Source of the DNA: an uncultured Porphyromonas sp.
GTDB lineage: Bacteria > Bacteroidota > Bacteroidia > Bacteroidales > Porphyromonadaceae
NCBI RefSeq assembly: GCF_947254915.1
Contig: NZ_CAMYEZ010000015.1
Span: 1-23,528, forward strand
Length of the DNA stretch: 23,528 bases
Reading direction: 5' to 3'
The translations under genes were made by a program, and so were the position numbers. Position 1 is the stretch's first letter, and each line of letters begins with the position of its first letter. A model generated the notes under the pieces. The model searched no databases and was not told the DNA's origin. It was given only the letters and a program-made list of their open reading frames with translations. Below are positions 7,811 to 15,729 of this stretch, piece by piece.

Positions 7811-9703
7811 TTAGTTGCTTGATCTGCTAACTTTGACGGGGCGCAGGGCGCGCATCGCATTGAGCACGGCGAGGACTGTGACGCCTACGTCAGCGAAGAC
7901 CGCCATCCACATGGAGGCTACACCGAGCAAGGCTAGGAGCAGTACCAGCACCTTGATACCGATGGCAAACCATGCGTTCTGCAGTGCGATGCCGACTGTG
8001 TGGCGTGCGATGCGTATGGCGGTTGCTATCTTGAGCGGGTTGTCGTCCATGATGACCACGTCGGCCGCCTCTATGGCAGCGTCAGAGCCGAGTCCGCCCA
8101 TGGCGATACCCACATCGGCACGCGCTAGGACTGGCGCATCGTTGATACCGTCGCCTACGAAGAGGACGGTGCCTCGGGCGGGCTGCTGGAGGATTGCCTC
8201 AAGTCGAGACAACTTGTCCGCTGGGAGCAGATCCGCATAGTACTCGGTGATACCCACCTGCTTGGAGATCTGCTGAGCCACCTCCTCGTGGTCGCCCGTG
8301 AGCATGACCAGCTGGCGGATGCCTAGACGGCTCAGCGCCTCGATGGCGTGGCTAGACTCCTCCTTGAGCGTGTCGGAGACGACGATATGTCCCGCATAGG
8401 TGCCGTCGATGGCGGCGTGTACGATGGTGCCCGCATGGTCGCATGGGTGCCACTGAGCACCGATAGACTCCATCAGGGCTACGTTGCCTACGTGAACTAC
8501 GGAGCCGTTGACACGCGCCTTGACCCCTCGCCCAGCCAGCTCCTCGACCTCCTCAATGGTGCAGTCGTCCTGTTCGTTGGGGTAGGCTTTGCGCAGGGAG
8601 GTAGCGATCGGGTGTGTGGAGTGACGCTCCACGTGAGCCACCATATGTAGTAGATGGTTCGCTTCGCAGGCTGTCGGGTGTACTGCATTAGCGGTGAAAG
8701 TGCCTTTCGTCAGGGTGCCTGTTTTGTCAAAAAGGACGGCACGCGCCTTCGCCAAAGCGTCCATATAGTTAGCCCCTTTGACCAAGATACCAGCCCGTGA
8801 AGCGCCTCCGATGCCCGCAAAGAAGGAGAGCGGGATGGAGATGACCAGAGCGCAGGGGCAGGAGATGACTAGGAAGGTCAGTGCGCGGTACAGCCAGGTG
8901 GCGAAGTGGTCTGCGAAGCTGCCCATCAGGAGTGGCGGCAGGAAGGCGAGTAGGAGCGCTACGATCACCACGACCGGGGTGTAGACACGGGCGAAGCGAC
9001 GTATGAACGTCTCGCTCCGTGACTTATGATCGGTGGCGTGCTCAACCATCTCGATGATCTTTGAGGCGGTGGAGTCTCCCGCTGTCTTGGCGACACGGAC
9101 GGTGAGAAGTCCCGAGAGGTTGACACAGCCAGACATTACTTCGTCCTCGACGGTGACGCTACGTGGTACGCTTTCGCCCGTTAGTGCGACCGTATTGAGC
9201 GCTGAGGAGCCCTCAACGATGAAGCCATCGAGTGGCACCCTTTCGCCAGGCTTGATGATGATCGTCTCGCCCACGGCCACCTCCTCAGGTGCGACTGTCT
9301 GCTCAACGCCGTCACGCAGCACGTGTGCCGTGTCGGGGCGTATCTCGAGGAGGTGGGAGACGGCACGACGGCTCTTGCCCTCGGCGTATCCCTCGAAGAG
9401 CTCGCCCAGCTGGAAGAAGAGCATAACGAAGACCGCCTCGGGGAACTGCGCTTCGGCCCCTGGCAGGAAGCCTATGCAGAGTGCGCCGATGGTGGCGATG
9501 CTCATAAGGAAGTGCTCGTCAAAGAGTTCGCCATGCGCCACTCCCTCGACCGCCTCACCGAGTACGTCGTACCCTATAATAAGGTATGGCACGAGGTAGA
9601 CCAAGAGGAGCTGCCACATCGGAAGTGTGCAGGTGCGCTCTACGATATAAGCCCCGATGAGTAGCAGGGCTGTGAGTATGATGCGGATTAGTTTCTTATT
9701 CAT
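7811..9703 (-). CDS. P1B-type heavy-metal-translocating ATPase (Zn/Cd/Pb class)
   Basis: 630 aa from the ATG at 9703. Motifs: TGES (175-178, actuator), SCPCAL (281-286, metal-binding CPC), DKTGT (326-330, phosphorylated Asp), HP dipeptide in STHPIATS (364-365) and GDGINDAP (517-524). A Lys in the penultimate helix (K584, IGIKVL) and an Asp in the last (D605, FADVG) match the P1B-2 ZntA/CadA group that exports Zn2+, Cd2+ or Pb2+; copper pumps differ here. There is no N-terminal HMA metal-binding domain, so the pump starts directly at its first helices. Longer frames to 9754 run through the -7 promoter box, which supports the shorter start. It is divergent from the UbiA operon and ends at a strong terminator. 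No cognate regulator gene lies nearby. Confidence 0.93.
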   Translation of the reverse strand: MNKKLIRIILTALLLIGAYIVERTCTLPMWQLLLVYLVPYLIIGYDVLGEAVEGVAHGELFDEHFLMSIATIGALCIGFLPGAEAQFPEAVFVMLFFQLGELFEGYAEGKSRRAVSHLLEIRPDTAHVLRDGVEQTVAPEEVAVGETIIIKPGERVPLDGFIVEGSSALNTVALTGESVPRSVTVEDEVMSGCVNLSGLLTVRVAKTAGDSTASKIIEMVEHATDHKSRSETFIRRFARVYTPVVVIVALLLAFLPPLLMGSFADHFATWLYRALTFLVISCPCALVISIPLSFFAGIGGASRAGILVKGANYMDALAKARAVLFDKTGTLTKGTFTANAVHPTACEANHLLHMVAHVERHSTHPIATSLRKAYPNEQDDCTIEEVEELAGRGVKARVNGSVVHVGNVALMESIGAQWHPCDHAGTIVHAAIDGTYAGHIVVSDTLKEESSHAIEALSRLGIRQLVMLTGDHEEVAQQISKQVGITEYYADLLPADKLSRLEAILQQPARGTVLFVGDGINDAPVLARADVGIAMGGLGSDAAIEAADVVIMDDNPLKIATAIRIARHTVGIALQNAWFAIGIKVLVLLLALLGVASMWMAVFADVGVTVLAVLNAMRALRPVKVSRSSN

Positions 9704-9729
9704 AAGATAGAGAGTTACTGTTACGAAGG

Positions 9730-9737
9730 CAAAGGTA
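9730..9737 (-). promoter_or_regulatory. -7 promoter element of the ATPase gene
   Basis: Minus-strand TACCTTTG is a perfect TAnnTTTG Bacteroidota -7 box, 26 bp before the ATG at 9703. No clear -33 box at the normal spacing; the spacer instead contains the palindrome at 9750-9764. Confidence 0.65.
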
Positions 9738-9749
9738 TAGCTATCTGGG

Positions 9750-9764
9750 TGCAACTCCGTTGCA
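9750..9764. promoter_or_regulatory. Inverted repeat between divergent promoters (candidate operator)
   Basis: TGCAAC-TCC-GTTGCA, perfect 6-bp arms with a 3-bp spacer. It sits just upstream of the ATPase -7 box, in the -7/-33 spacer region, and ~50 bp upstream of the UbiA-operon -7 box. Position suits a metal-responsive repressor or MerR-like activator, but no regulator gene is in view. Confidence 0.4.
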
Positions 9765-9811
9765 AAAGTTTGTCTCTGTCGTTGGAGGCTTCAGGCATAG
9801 ACGAAATGTTG

Positions 9812-9819
9812 TATCTTTG
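9812..9819 (+). promoter_or_regulatory. -7 promoter element of the UbiA-HAD-DUF6080 operon
   Basis: TATCTTTG matches TAnnTTTG perfectly, giving a leader of about 30 nt before the ATG at 9859. No clear -33 TTTG at 19-21 bp spacing. Confidence 0.65.
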
Positions 9820-9858
9820 TGCATACGCATAATTCACTCTATCAATCGTTACTACTAG

Positions 9859-10749
9859 ATGAATGTCGCTACCTTACCACGTCTGCTACGTTGCGATCAG
9901 TGGATCAAGAACCTCTTTGTCCTAGCTCCCGCCTTCTTCGGTGGGGTGCTCCTAGACTCGTCGCTGTGGGGCGGCTTGGTGGTGGCGTTTTTAGCTTTCT
10001 CGCTCCTCTCCTCCTCGATCTACATCGTCAACGACATCGTGGATCAAGCGCGTGATCGTCTGCATCCTAAGAAGTGTCTGCGCCCGATAGCTTCTGGGGC
10101 AGTGTCGCTACCAGTCGCTTGGATCATCGCAGCACTCCTCTTGATGATTGCCGTGGCTCTGCCACTGGCTTTTCTGCCTCGTGCGCTCTGGTGTCAGACG
10201 CTTGGGATCATGGGGAGTTACTGGTTGCTTAACGTCTGCTACAGTTATTGGCTCAAGCGGATAGCGGTGGTTGATGTGGTCTCTATCTCGTTGGGCTTCG
10301 TGCTGCGGGTGTTACTCGGCGGAATAGTCGCTGGAGTGGTAGTCTCTGAGTGGCTCCTAGTGATGACGCTACTCCTATCTCTCTTCCTAGCTCTAGCCAA
10401 GCGGCGTGACGACTACCTCCTCTACGAGCGCAGTGGGGTAGCGATGCGACAAGCTATCAAGGGGTACAATCGCCCCTTCCTAGACCATACGCTGACGATG
10501 ATCGTGGGCGTCCTACTCATCTGCTACCTCCTCTACACGCTTTCGGCAGAAGTGCATAAAGAACCTGGCGGAGACTACCTCTACCTGACGGCACTCCCAG
10601 TCCTCGTGGGCTTGCTGCGTTACCTCCAGATCACACTCGTGGAGGAGCGGAGCGGTAGTCCTACGCAGGTGGTCTACCGAGATGCTATCATTGGACTCTG
10701 TGTTGTGATGTGGGGCGTACTCTTTGGACTATTACGCTATGTGCTGTAA
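9859..10749 (+). CDS. UbiA-family decaprenyl-phosphate phosphoribosyltransferase
   Basis: 296 aa, very hydrophobic, about nine membrane helices. The first aspartate-rich motif is NDIVDQARDRLHP (58-70) with KKCLRPIASG right after it. This is the signature of the DPPR-synthase branch (mycobacterial Rv3806c-like; NDxxDxxxDxxHPxKxxRPxASG) rather than menaquinone or heme UbiA enzymes. A second conserved stretch, YSYWLKRIAVVDVVSISLGFVLR, covers the matching second motif. The family transfers phosphoribose from PRPP to a polyprenyl phosphate, giving a lipid-linked pentose donor at the inner membrane. It is first of a three-gene operon; the HAD gene starts 14 bp after its stop. The biochemical class is secure; the final pentose product in this organism is not. 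Confidence 0.88.
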   Translation: MNVATLPRLLRCDQWIKNLFVLAPAFFGGVLLDSSLWGGLVVAFLAFSLLSSSIYIVNDIVDQARDRLHPKKCLRPIASGAVSLPVAWIIAALLLMIAVALPLAFLPRALWCQTLGIMGSYWLLNVCYSYWLKRIAVVDVVSISLGFVLRVLLGGIVAGVVVSEWLLVMTLLLSLFLALAKRRDDYLLYERSGVAMRQAIKGYNRPFLDHTLTMIVGVLLICYLLYTLSAEVHKEPGGDYLYLTALPVLVGLLRYLQITLVEERSGSPTQVVYRDAIIGLCVVMWGVLFGLLRYVL

Positions 10750-10763
10750 ATGAGGAAGTGTGT

Positions 10764-11354
10764 ATGGATACGATAGCAATCTTTGACCTAGATGGTACGC
10801 TCACACGGCGGGACACGCTCTTGACGTGGCTGGTGCAGATGCAGTCGTGCGGCTCGCTCGTGTGGCACCTGCCTTACTATCTCTATCAGTATGCGACCTA
10901 TCGGCTGAGTGGTGGCGTGGCTGATCGCTACAAGGAGCGCATCATTGGTACGGTGGTGCGGGGCTGGAGCTATGAAGAGGGGGTACAGCGGGGTGCTGCT
11001 TTTGCAGATCAGATAGATCAGATGCTCCGCCCCGAGGCTATACGTTGTCTAGAGCAACATCAGCGTGACGGACATCGGACGGTCTTGCTGACCGCTTCAA
11101 CAGATTTGGCGGTCTCGTCGTGGGCTATGGGTCGTGGCTTTGACCTGGTGCTAGCAACGGAGCTGGAGCTGGCGGAGGACATCTATACGGGACGCTTTGC
11201 CACGCCCAACTGTAAGGGTGCCGAAAAGGTGCGCCGTCTGGACCTAGCCCTCCCTGAGTGGCGAACGGTCACAACCTATGGCTATGGCGACAGCGCGAGT
11301 GATCGTGACTTCTTGGCACTATGTACGAAGCATTACTATGGGACTTTTGAATAA
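10764..11354 (+). CDS. HAD-superfamily phosphatase (SerB/HAD-IB-like)
   Basis: 196 aa. The start is the ATG at 10764, preceded by GAGGAAG. It places DLDGT (8-12) at the N-terminus as normal; an upstream ATG would add a junk 18-residue extension overlapping the UbiA gene. Catalytic motifs: nucleophile D8 and acid D10 in FDLDGT, motif II around T110-S112 (LLTAST), Lys151 (NCKGAEK), and motif III/IV YGDSASDRD (174-182). This matches HAD-IB (PSPase-like) enzymes, with a helical C1 cap at ~25-90. In this operon the natural guess is dephosphorylation of polyprenyl-phosphoryl-phosphoribose, the job of an unrelated phosphatase in mycobacteria. That is inference from position. Its last 17 bp overlap the next gene, suggesting translational coupling. 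Confidence 0.85.
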   Translation: MDTIAIFDLDGTLTRRDTLLTWLVQMQSCGSLVWHLPYYLYQYATYRLSGGVADRYKERIIGTVVRGWSYEEGVQRGAAFADQIDQMLRPEAIRCLEQHQRDGHRTVLLTASTDLAVSSWAMGRGFDLVLATELELAEDIYTGRFATPNCKGAEKVRRLDLALPEWRTVTTYGYGDSASDRDFLALCTKHYYGTFE

Positions 11355-12537
11355 GCAGTTACTCCAGCGGTGGCGGGTGGAGCTACTATGCCTGCTGGGT
11401 GTCTGGGCGCTACTCGCCCTCTTAGCACTCTATATCTATAGCACAGGGCTGCTGATGCCACATGGCAACGCTATCGGTGCTTACCTCGGGTATGACAACT
11501 ACTTCCGCTTTACGACGCGGGGCGGGGCGTGGGACGTGAGCCACCCGCTGATCACGCCGCTATACCTTATTAATAGGGCGCTTCTGGTACCACTCCTAGG
11601 CGAAAGAGGAGCACTGGTTGTGATGCTTCTCGGCTCTGCACTCCTAATGGCTATTGCCGTGGCGGGATGCTGCGGTTATCTAAGGCGCGTGGTACAGCTC
11701 GATACGGGACGCAGTCTGCTCCTCTCGGGGCTGCTCCTGTCAACCTTTACGGTGATGACGCTCTCCTTTACGGTAGAGAGCTATCCGCTCTCGATGGCTT
11801 TACTCGTCTTATCCCTCCTCTGTCTGAGTGGTCAGCTGAAGCGAGAGAAACGCTTGTCGGGCTGGCATGCTACGCTATGGAGCCTCCTGCTGGGTGGCGT
11901 GACGCTGACAAACTTTGCTAAGCCACTCTCGCTGCTCCTCCTGAGCAAAGAAGAGTCGCTCTGGTGGCGGGTGCGTAAAGTGTTGCTCCCGACACTCCTC
12001 TTGCTGGCACTCGTTGTGGCGGTAGGGTGGTTCTACCAGCAGAGACGTGCCGGGGCTGAGGAGTCAATGTTCACGGCTCAGGTCAATGATTTGCTACGCT
12101 TTCAGACGAGGTCGGCAGATATAGTGCCAGACTTCTTCGGTCACCCGCTCCTCATCAGCAATCTAGAGATGCGTGAGCTGTATGGCGAGACGGTGCTGAG
12201 ACCTACGCCCTATGCCTGCTGGGCTATGAAGCTATTTCCATGGGGAGTGGTGCTACTGCTGCTCGCAATGATTGGGGTAGGACGACGCTACCCCTTGGCA
12301 TGGGCGATACCGCTCTACCTAGCGGTTGATGTGGCAGTGCATCTCGTCGGTGGGTACGGACTAGACGAAGCGATTATCTTCGGGGGACACTGGGTCTTCC
12401 TAGTGCCGATGGCGTTAGGCTGGCTTTACCGTGTGGTGCCTAGGCAGGCCTACCGATATATGGATCTTGCTCTGCTACTCCTATCTATATATATGTGTAC
12501 CCACAACCTGACTGTCATCTTATCACGTATGGGATGA
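11338..12537 (+). CDS. Polytopic membrane protein, DUF6080-like; possible GT-C-type glycosyltransferase
   Basis: 399 aa from the ATG at 11338 (MGLLNKQLL), inside the last codons of the HAD gene; a frame from 11278 exists but would overlap far more. About ten transmembrane helices. The first large loop has YDNYFRF (D53) and WDVSHPLITPLY (D66, H69-P70), an acidic-plus-HP arrangement like that in GT-C enzymes using polyprenyl-phosphate sugars. A later extramembrane stretch (~residues 230-275) holds RAGAEESMF and DFFGHPLL. I associate it with DUF6080, an uncharacterised Bacteroidota family, from memory. Operon position with a lipid-linked pentose synthase makes a pentosyltransferase plausible; not shown. 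It ends 29 bp from the convergent TolC gene with no clear terminator between. Confidence 0.7.
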   Translation: MGLLNKQLLQRWRVELLCLLGVWALLALLALYIYSTGLLMPHGNAIGAYLGYDNYFRFTTRGGAWDVSHPLITPLYLINRALLVPLLGERGALVVMLLGSALLMAIAVAGCCGYLRRVVQLDTGRSLLLSGLLLSTFTVMTLSFTVESYPLSMALLVLSLLCLSGQLKREKRLSGWHATLWSLLLGGVTLTNFAKPLSLLLLSKEESLWWRVRKVLLPTLLLLALVVAVGWFYQQRRAGAEESMFTAQVNDLLRFQTRSADIVPDFFGHPLLISNLEMRELYGETVLRPTPYACWAMKLFPWGVVLLLLAMIGVGRRYPLAWAIPLYLAVDVAVHLVGGYGLDEAIIFGGHWVFLVPMALGWLYRVVPRQAYRYMDLALLLLSIYMCTHNLTVILSRMG

Positions 12538-12566
12538 GGCTGTAGCTGTGCAGTATGGGGTAGGAG

Positions 12567-13988
12567 CTAGAGGTCAAGGGGCTGGCCGGTGGCGACGTTG
12601 ACGGCGAGCTGCGCTAGACGCACGGCGACGAAGGTCTCAATGTACTGCATCTCCGACTCGAGCCAGTTGCGTTGCGCTAGCGAGAGCGTCTCGAGTGTGA
12701 CGACGCCTTCCTTGTGTCCCTCGGTCGAGAGGTCGAGGTTGAGCTTTGCGTCGGTTCGGATCTGCTCAGTATCAGCGTAGCGTGTGAGTGCCTCGGTGAG
12801 CTGCTGTGAGGCTTGCTCGTTTTGCATTTGGATAGCACGCTCAGCGTCTTGCAACTCTAGCTGACGTACCTGCTGGTTGGCAAGCGCTGCGGCGCGACTC
12901 TGCACTCCTTGGTAGATGCCTGTGATGGGTATCTGAACGGCTACGCCGACCATCCAAGTAGTACCGAACTGCTTCTTGAAACCGTCCATAGGATTGGGCG
13001 ACATGGTGAGTAGCTGTGCCGTGAAGCCTACCTCTGGGAGCATCTCCCCGAGTGCCATCTGAGCACGTCGCTTCTCCGCCTCGACGGCTAGGTTGGCTGC
13101 TTTGAGCTCGACACGATCCCTCAGATTGACCGTGCTGTATAGCGTGGGCTGGCACGGATCAATCGGCTGCTGGCTGGCGAGGGTGAAGTCTGGCGTAAGC
13201 TCTATCGCTTGCTCGGCGGGGATGCGACACTGATGCTTGAGTAGGATCAGCAAAGCCTGCAAGCCCTCGCGTAGCTTACCTTCCTGGAGCTTGGCATTGT
13301 TGCGGTTGACCCGTACGGAGACCACTTCACGGTCAGCGACGACTCCTTGATCCTTCATGGCGGAGACGTCGGCGAGCGTTTTGTCAAGCATAGCGTTGAA
13401 CTGACCGATCGCTTTCAGCTGCTCCTGTAGTTGCACCGCCTGCCAATAAGTCTTAGCGATCTGCTCTTCCTCGCCACGCTGCTGGATGGTCCACTGGTAC
13501 TCGGCAGCTTGCTCGCCAATCTGCGCTAGGCGCATACCGTTATAGATGCGTCCACCAGCGAAGATAGGCTGGCGTAGCGAGAGGGATCCGTAGAAAATGT
13601 GACCTAGCTCAAGACTCATCTTGTCATCTAGCCAAGACTGTGCTTCGCTCAGCGTGGGTACGCCAGGGAGCTTCGGCAACTGCGTCGGTGGAAGCCAAGA
13701 GGAGAGATCGATTGAGAAGGGCTTAAGCTTTGCTGGTGTGTAGAGCCATCCGCCCGAGAGGGAGACCTGCGGGAAGAAGTTGCTCTGAGCCTTGAGGCGT
13801 GTTGCGTGCGCTACTTGTCGCTGTGCTTCTAGCTGTGCGGAGGGCGCGGGGCTCTCCTGGTGGTAGCGTATGCAATCGTGTAGCGACAGCTTGAGAGGCT
13901 CCGTCTGCGCATAGAGGGAGCTGGTGAGTATGCTACAGAATGCGAGTATCAGTGCGCCTCGCAGTGCCACTAATAGATCTCTCATCAT
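12567..13988 (-). CDS. TolC-family outer-membrane efflux protein
   Basis: 473 aa starting at the ATG that overlaps the previous gene's stop as ATGA (13988-13985); longer frames to 14078 lie inside that gene and lack a signal peptide. The signal peptide is cut after LYAQ (residue 28). The mature protein begins LKLSLHDCIRYHQESPAPS and has two repeats of long alpha-helical coiled coils separated by beta segments: SLSGGWLYTP and GSLSLRQPIFAGGRIYNG in the first half, and PEVGFTAQLLTMSPNP and WMVGVAVQIPITG in the second. This is the TolC/OEP layout of a trimeric outer-membrane exit duct. Unlike most such genes it has no RND, ABC or MFP partner beside it; the operon instead supplies a coiled-coil membrane-anchored protein and a secreted hypothetical. 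Confidence 0.9.
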   Translation of the reverse strand: MMRDLLVALRGALILAFCSILTSSLYAQTEPLKLSLHDCIRYHQESPAPSAQLEAQRQVAHATRLKAQSNFFPQVSLSGGWLYTPAKLKPFSIDLSSWLPPTQLPKLPGVPTLSEAQSWLDDKMSLELGHIFYGSLSLRQPIFAGGRIYNGMRLAQIGEQAAEYQWTIQQRGEEEQIAKTYWQAVQLQEQLKAIGQFNAMLDKTLADVSAMKDQGVVADREVVSVRVNRNNAKLQEGKLREGLQALLILLKHQCRIPAEQAIELTPDFTLASQQPIDPCQPTLYSTVNLRDRVELKAANLAVEAEKRRAQMALGEMLPEVGFTAQLLTMSPNPMDGFKKQFGTTWMVGVAVQIPITGIYQGVQSRAAALANQQVRQLELQDAERAIQMQNEQASQQLTEALTRYADTEQIRTDAKLNLDLSTEGHKEGVVTLETLSLAQRNWLESEMQYIETFVAVRLAQLAVNVATGQPLDL

Positions 13989-14905
13989 AGGGTAAAGGTG
14001 GTATGACCGATGCGATGTCCATCGGCAAAAACGTCTGCACGGTAGCTTCCCGAGAGAAGCGCCTGTGTAATCTGACAATAGATGGTGACGGGGGTGTCCT
14101 CGCCTGTGTACTCAATACTCTTGGAGGCTGTCGCCTGAAGAGTCTGTCCCTCGAAGCTGAAAGCTCCGCCAGAGCCACTCATCGGCATATCGTTTGGGTT
14201 GAGGATACGTACGTAGATAGCTTTGTTGCCAACGGGGGCGGTGACATTCTTCTTTAGGGTAAAGGAGACCGCCAGTGTCTCTACCTTGTCAATGCGTGAG
14301 GTGCGCTTGCCCCGATTGTTGAGCGGAGAGACGGAGAGTCCAGAAAGGTCTAGGCGGGCAGCGATGGCGACCTGGTTGGATAGTGCAGCCTTCTCCTCCG
14401 TGAGCCGTGAAGCCTCACTGCTGACGCGGGAGTAGTCCTCCTTGACCTGTTGGTTTTCGGCTACTAGTCGCTCATTGGTCGCATGGAGCGAGTCGATCTG
14501 TACGATGTAACTACGGAGTAGGGCGCGGAGCGTGTTGATCTCTCCCGTTAGCTCGCTGATGCGCTTTGCGTTGGACGACTTTACGGAGGCAAGCTCTTGG
14601 CTTAGCTGCTTGACACGCTCCTGCTCGCTCTCCAGCTGAGCGAGTAGCTCATCATTGTCAAAGGAGAGACTCGTCTCGCCCGATGCTGAGGCGAGCTTGT
14701 CGTACTGTAGCTGATACTGCGCTGCGAGCTCGTCTAGCTCTTGCTGCATGCGTTGCTTCTCCATGTCGACCAGTTCGCTCTGGACGCTCTGCATCTGCTG
14801 TCGCTCACTCCTTATATATATCCATGCACCAACGATGACGAGGAGCACCACGAGAGCCGCTCCAGCGATGATGTACTTGATGTGCTTGTTGTCTAGTCTA
14901 GCCAT
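13985..14905 (-). CDS. Membrane-anchored coiled-coil protein with C-terminal beta domain
   Basis: 306 aa. One N-terminal membrane helix (residues 11-31), then long heptad-rich coiled coil (about 34-70 and 84-182, broken near 72-83 by SASGETSLSFDN). A beta-rich domain follows (~200-306) with AVSFTLKKNVTAPVGNKAIY, ILNPNDMPM, FEGQTLQAT, SIEYTGEDTPVTIY and SGSYRADVFADGHRIG. I have the impression that this C-terminal domain recurs in Bacteroidota envelope coiled-coil proteins, but I cannot name a family. Orientation is probably N-in with coiled coil and beta domain in the periplasm. Gene order is hypothetical-this-TolC, with a 5-bp gap before and an ATGA overlap after. Topology resembles a periplasmic adaptor in outline, but there is no adaptor hairpin or lipoyl motif. 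Confidence 0.7.
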   Translation of the reverse strand: MARLDNKHIKYIIAGAALVVLLVIVGAWIYIRSERQQMQSVQSELVDMEKQRMQQELDELAAQYQLQYDKLASASGETSLSFDNDELLAQLESEQERVKQLSQELASVKSSNAKRISELTGEINTLRALLRSYIVQIDSLHATNERLVAENQQVKEDYSRVSSEASRLTEEKAALSNQVAIAARLDLSGLSVSPLNNRGKRTSRIDKVETLAVSFTLKKNVTAPVGNKAIYVRILNPNDMPMSGSGGAFSFEGQTLQATASKSIEYTGEDTPVTIYCQITQALLSGSYRADVFADGHRIGHTTFTL

Positions 14906-14910
14906 GGGTC

Positions 14911-15591
14911 TTACTTGATTCGTTTCAAGATGCCCCGCTGTGTCAGTTGATAGGGTTGGGGCGATATGCTGATGAGTTCTTGGATGCGCTTTGCCTCCTC
15001 CTTAGTAGTCCAGCCCTCTAGCGAAGGCGTCGCAAGGATCCGCACCTCTCGCCTGCCCTGCTCTGTGGCGAAGGCTAGCACGATCGGCATCTGGGTCAAA
15101 AGGGATTCGGAAGAGGTGGGTACTGGCTCCTTAGCATGTAAAAGCCAGTCCGTGTATGGTATGGTAGGGTTCAGCTCCCACTGCTGATCTCTCTTGGGTA
15201 GGAAGGCTGTGAGCTGGCTCACATGGTAAGGCTTCTCAATAGTGGTGATCTGCAGGAGTGGCTGCTCGCCTTGAATGCGCCAAGGCGCAAGTAGGAGTTC
15301 GTAGGTAAGCAGACTGGATACAGAGATTGTGCAGCGAAGACGAGCTTTGTCTATCCGCATCTCCAGCGAAGCCTGAGACTTGGTCTGCAGGGTGACGGTG
15401 GAGTCGGGTCTGTCGAGTGCCTTCTGAATGAGTTGACCCCAAGCGCTGTCGCTGATGGCGGGGGCTACGCCGAGGGGTCGCTCGATGATCGTCTGATAGC
15501 ACTGCTCTAGCTCGGCTCGCTCCTGCGCTACGAGTGGATAGCAGCCGACTGCTAGCAAGAGAATAAGGAGATATCTACTTATGAGGTGCAT
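14911..15591 (-). CDS. Secreted hypothetical protein, first gene of TolC operon
   Basis: 226 aa with an N-terminal signal (MHLISRYLLILLLAVGCYPLVAQ). Cleavage after VAQ (23) is most likely; Cys17 in AVGC is a poor lipobox. The mature part alternates helix and strand: TVTLQTKSQASLEMRID, ARLRCTISVSSLL, PLLQITTIEKPYHVSQLTAFLP, PIVLAFATEQGRREVRIL, ending in a basic KRIK. A distant resemblance to the Bacteroidota DUF3256 periplasmic proteins is possible but I could not verify it. Co-transcribed with the coiled-coil protein and TolC, so a periplasmic partner of the exit duct is a fair but unproved idea. Confidence 0.6.
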   Translation of the reverse strand: MHLISRYLLILLLAVGCYPLVAQERAELEQCYQTIIERPLGVAPAISDSAWGQLIQKALDRPDSTVTLQTKSQASLEMRIDKARLRCTISVSSLLTYELLLAPWRIQGEQPLLQITTIEKPYHVSQLTAFLPKRDQQWELNPTIPYTDWLLHAKEPVPTSSESLLTQMPIVLAFATEQGRREVRILATPSLEGWTTKEEAKRIQELISISPQPYQLTQRGILKRIK

Positions 15592-15729
15592 AAAGCTTCG
15601 GAAAAATGCAATGCCAAGAGAGACTAAAACTAAGGCGTGACCTTACGCTCCGCAAAGGTACTGAAATAAGCGATTGAAGCCTCTTGTGCTGGTGAGCACT
15701 TATGACGAAGATCCTAGGCTCTAGAGGGC
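15592..15729. promoter_or_regulatory. Promoter region of TolC operon (-7 box at 15653-15660)
   Basis: Minus-strand TACCTTTG (15660-15653) is a perfect TAnnTTTG -7 box, giving a leader of about 55 nt before the ATG at 15591. The rest of the 138-bp gap to the upstream gene shows no obvious gene. Confidence 0.55.

Noticed and set aside
7298..7822. Open plus-strand frame of 174 codons containing repeated EIKLRKN-like residues
   Set aside because: Its periodic part is the 21-bp DNA repeat of copy A, which is interrupted in copy B. It overlaps the terminator and the end of the ATPase gene antisense, and the rest is not protein-like.
9033..9599. Long plus-strand frame antisense to the P-type ATPase
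   Set aside because: Shadow frame caused by codon bias of the real gene, which carries every catalytic motif on the other strand.
9704..9754. Longer start of the ATPase
   Set aside because: The extension covers a perfect -7 promoter box; family members start at MNKKLIRI-like sequence.
12538..12566. Terminator between the convergent DUF6080-like and TolC genes
   Set aside because: The 29-bp gap shows no stable hairpin or T tract.
13989..14078. Longer start of the TolC-family protein
   Set aside because: The extension overlaps the upstream gene and lacks a signal peptide; the ATGA-coupled start gives a clean one.
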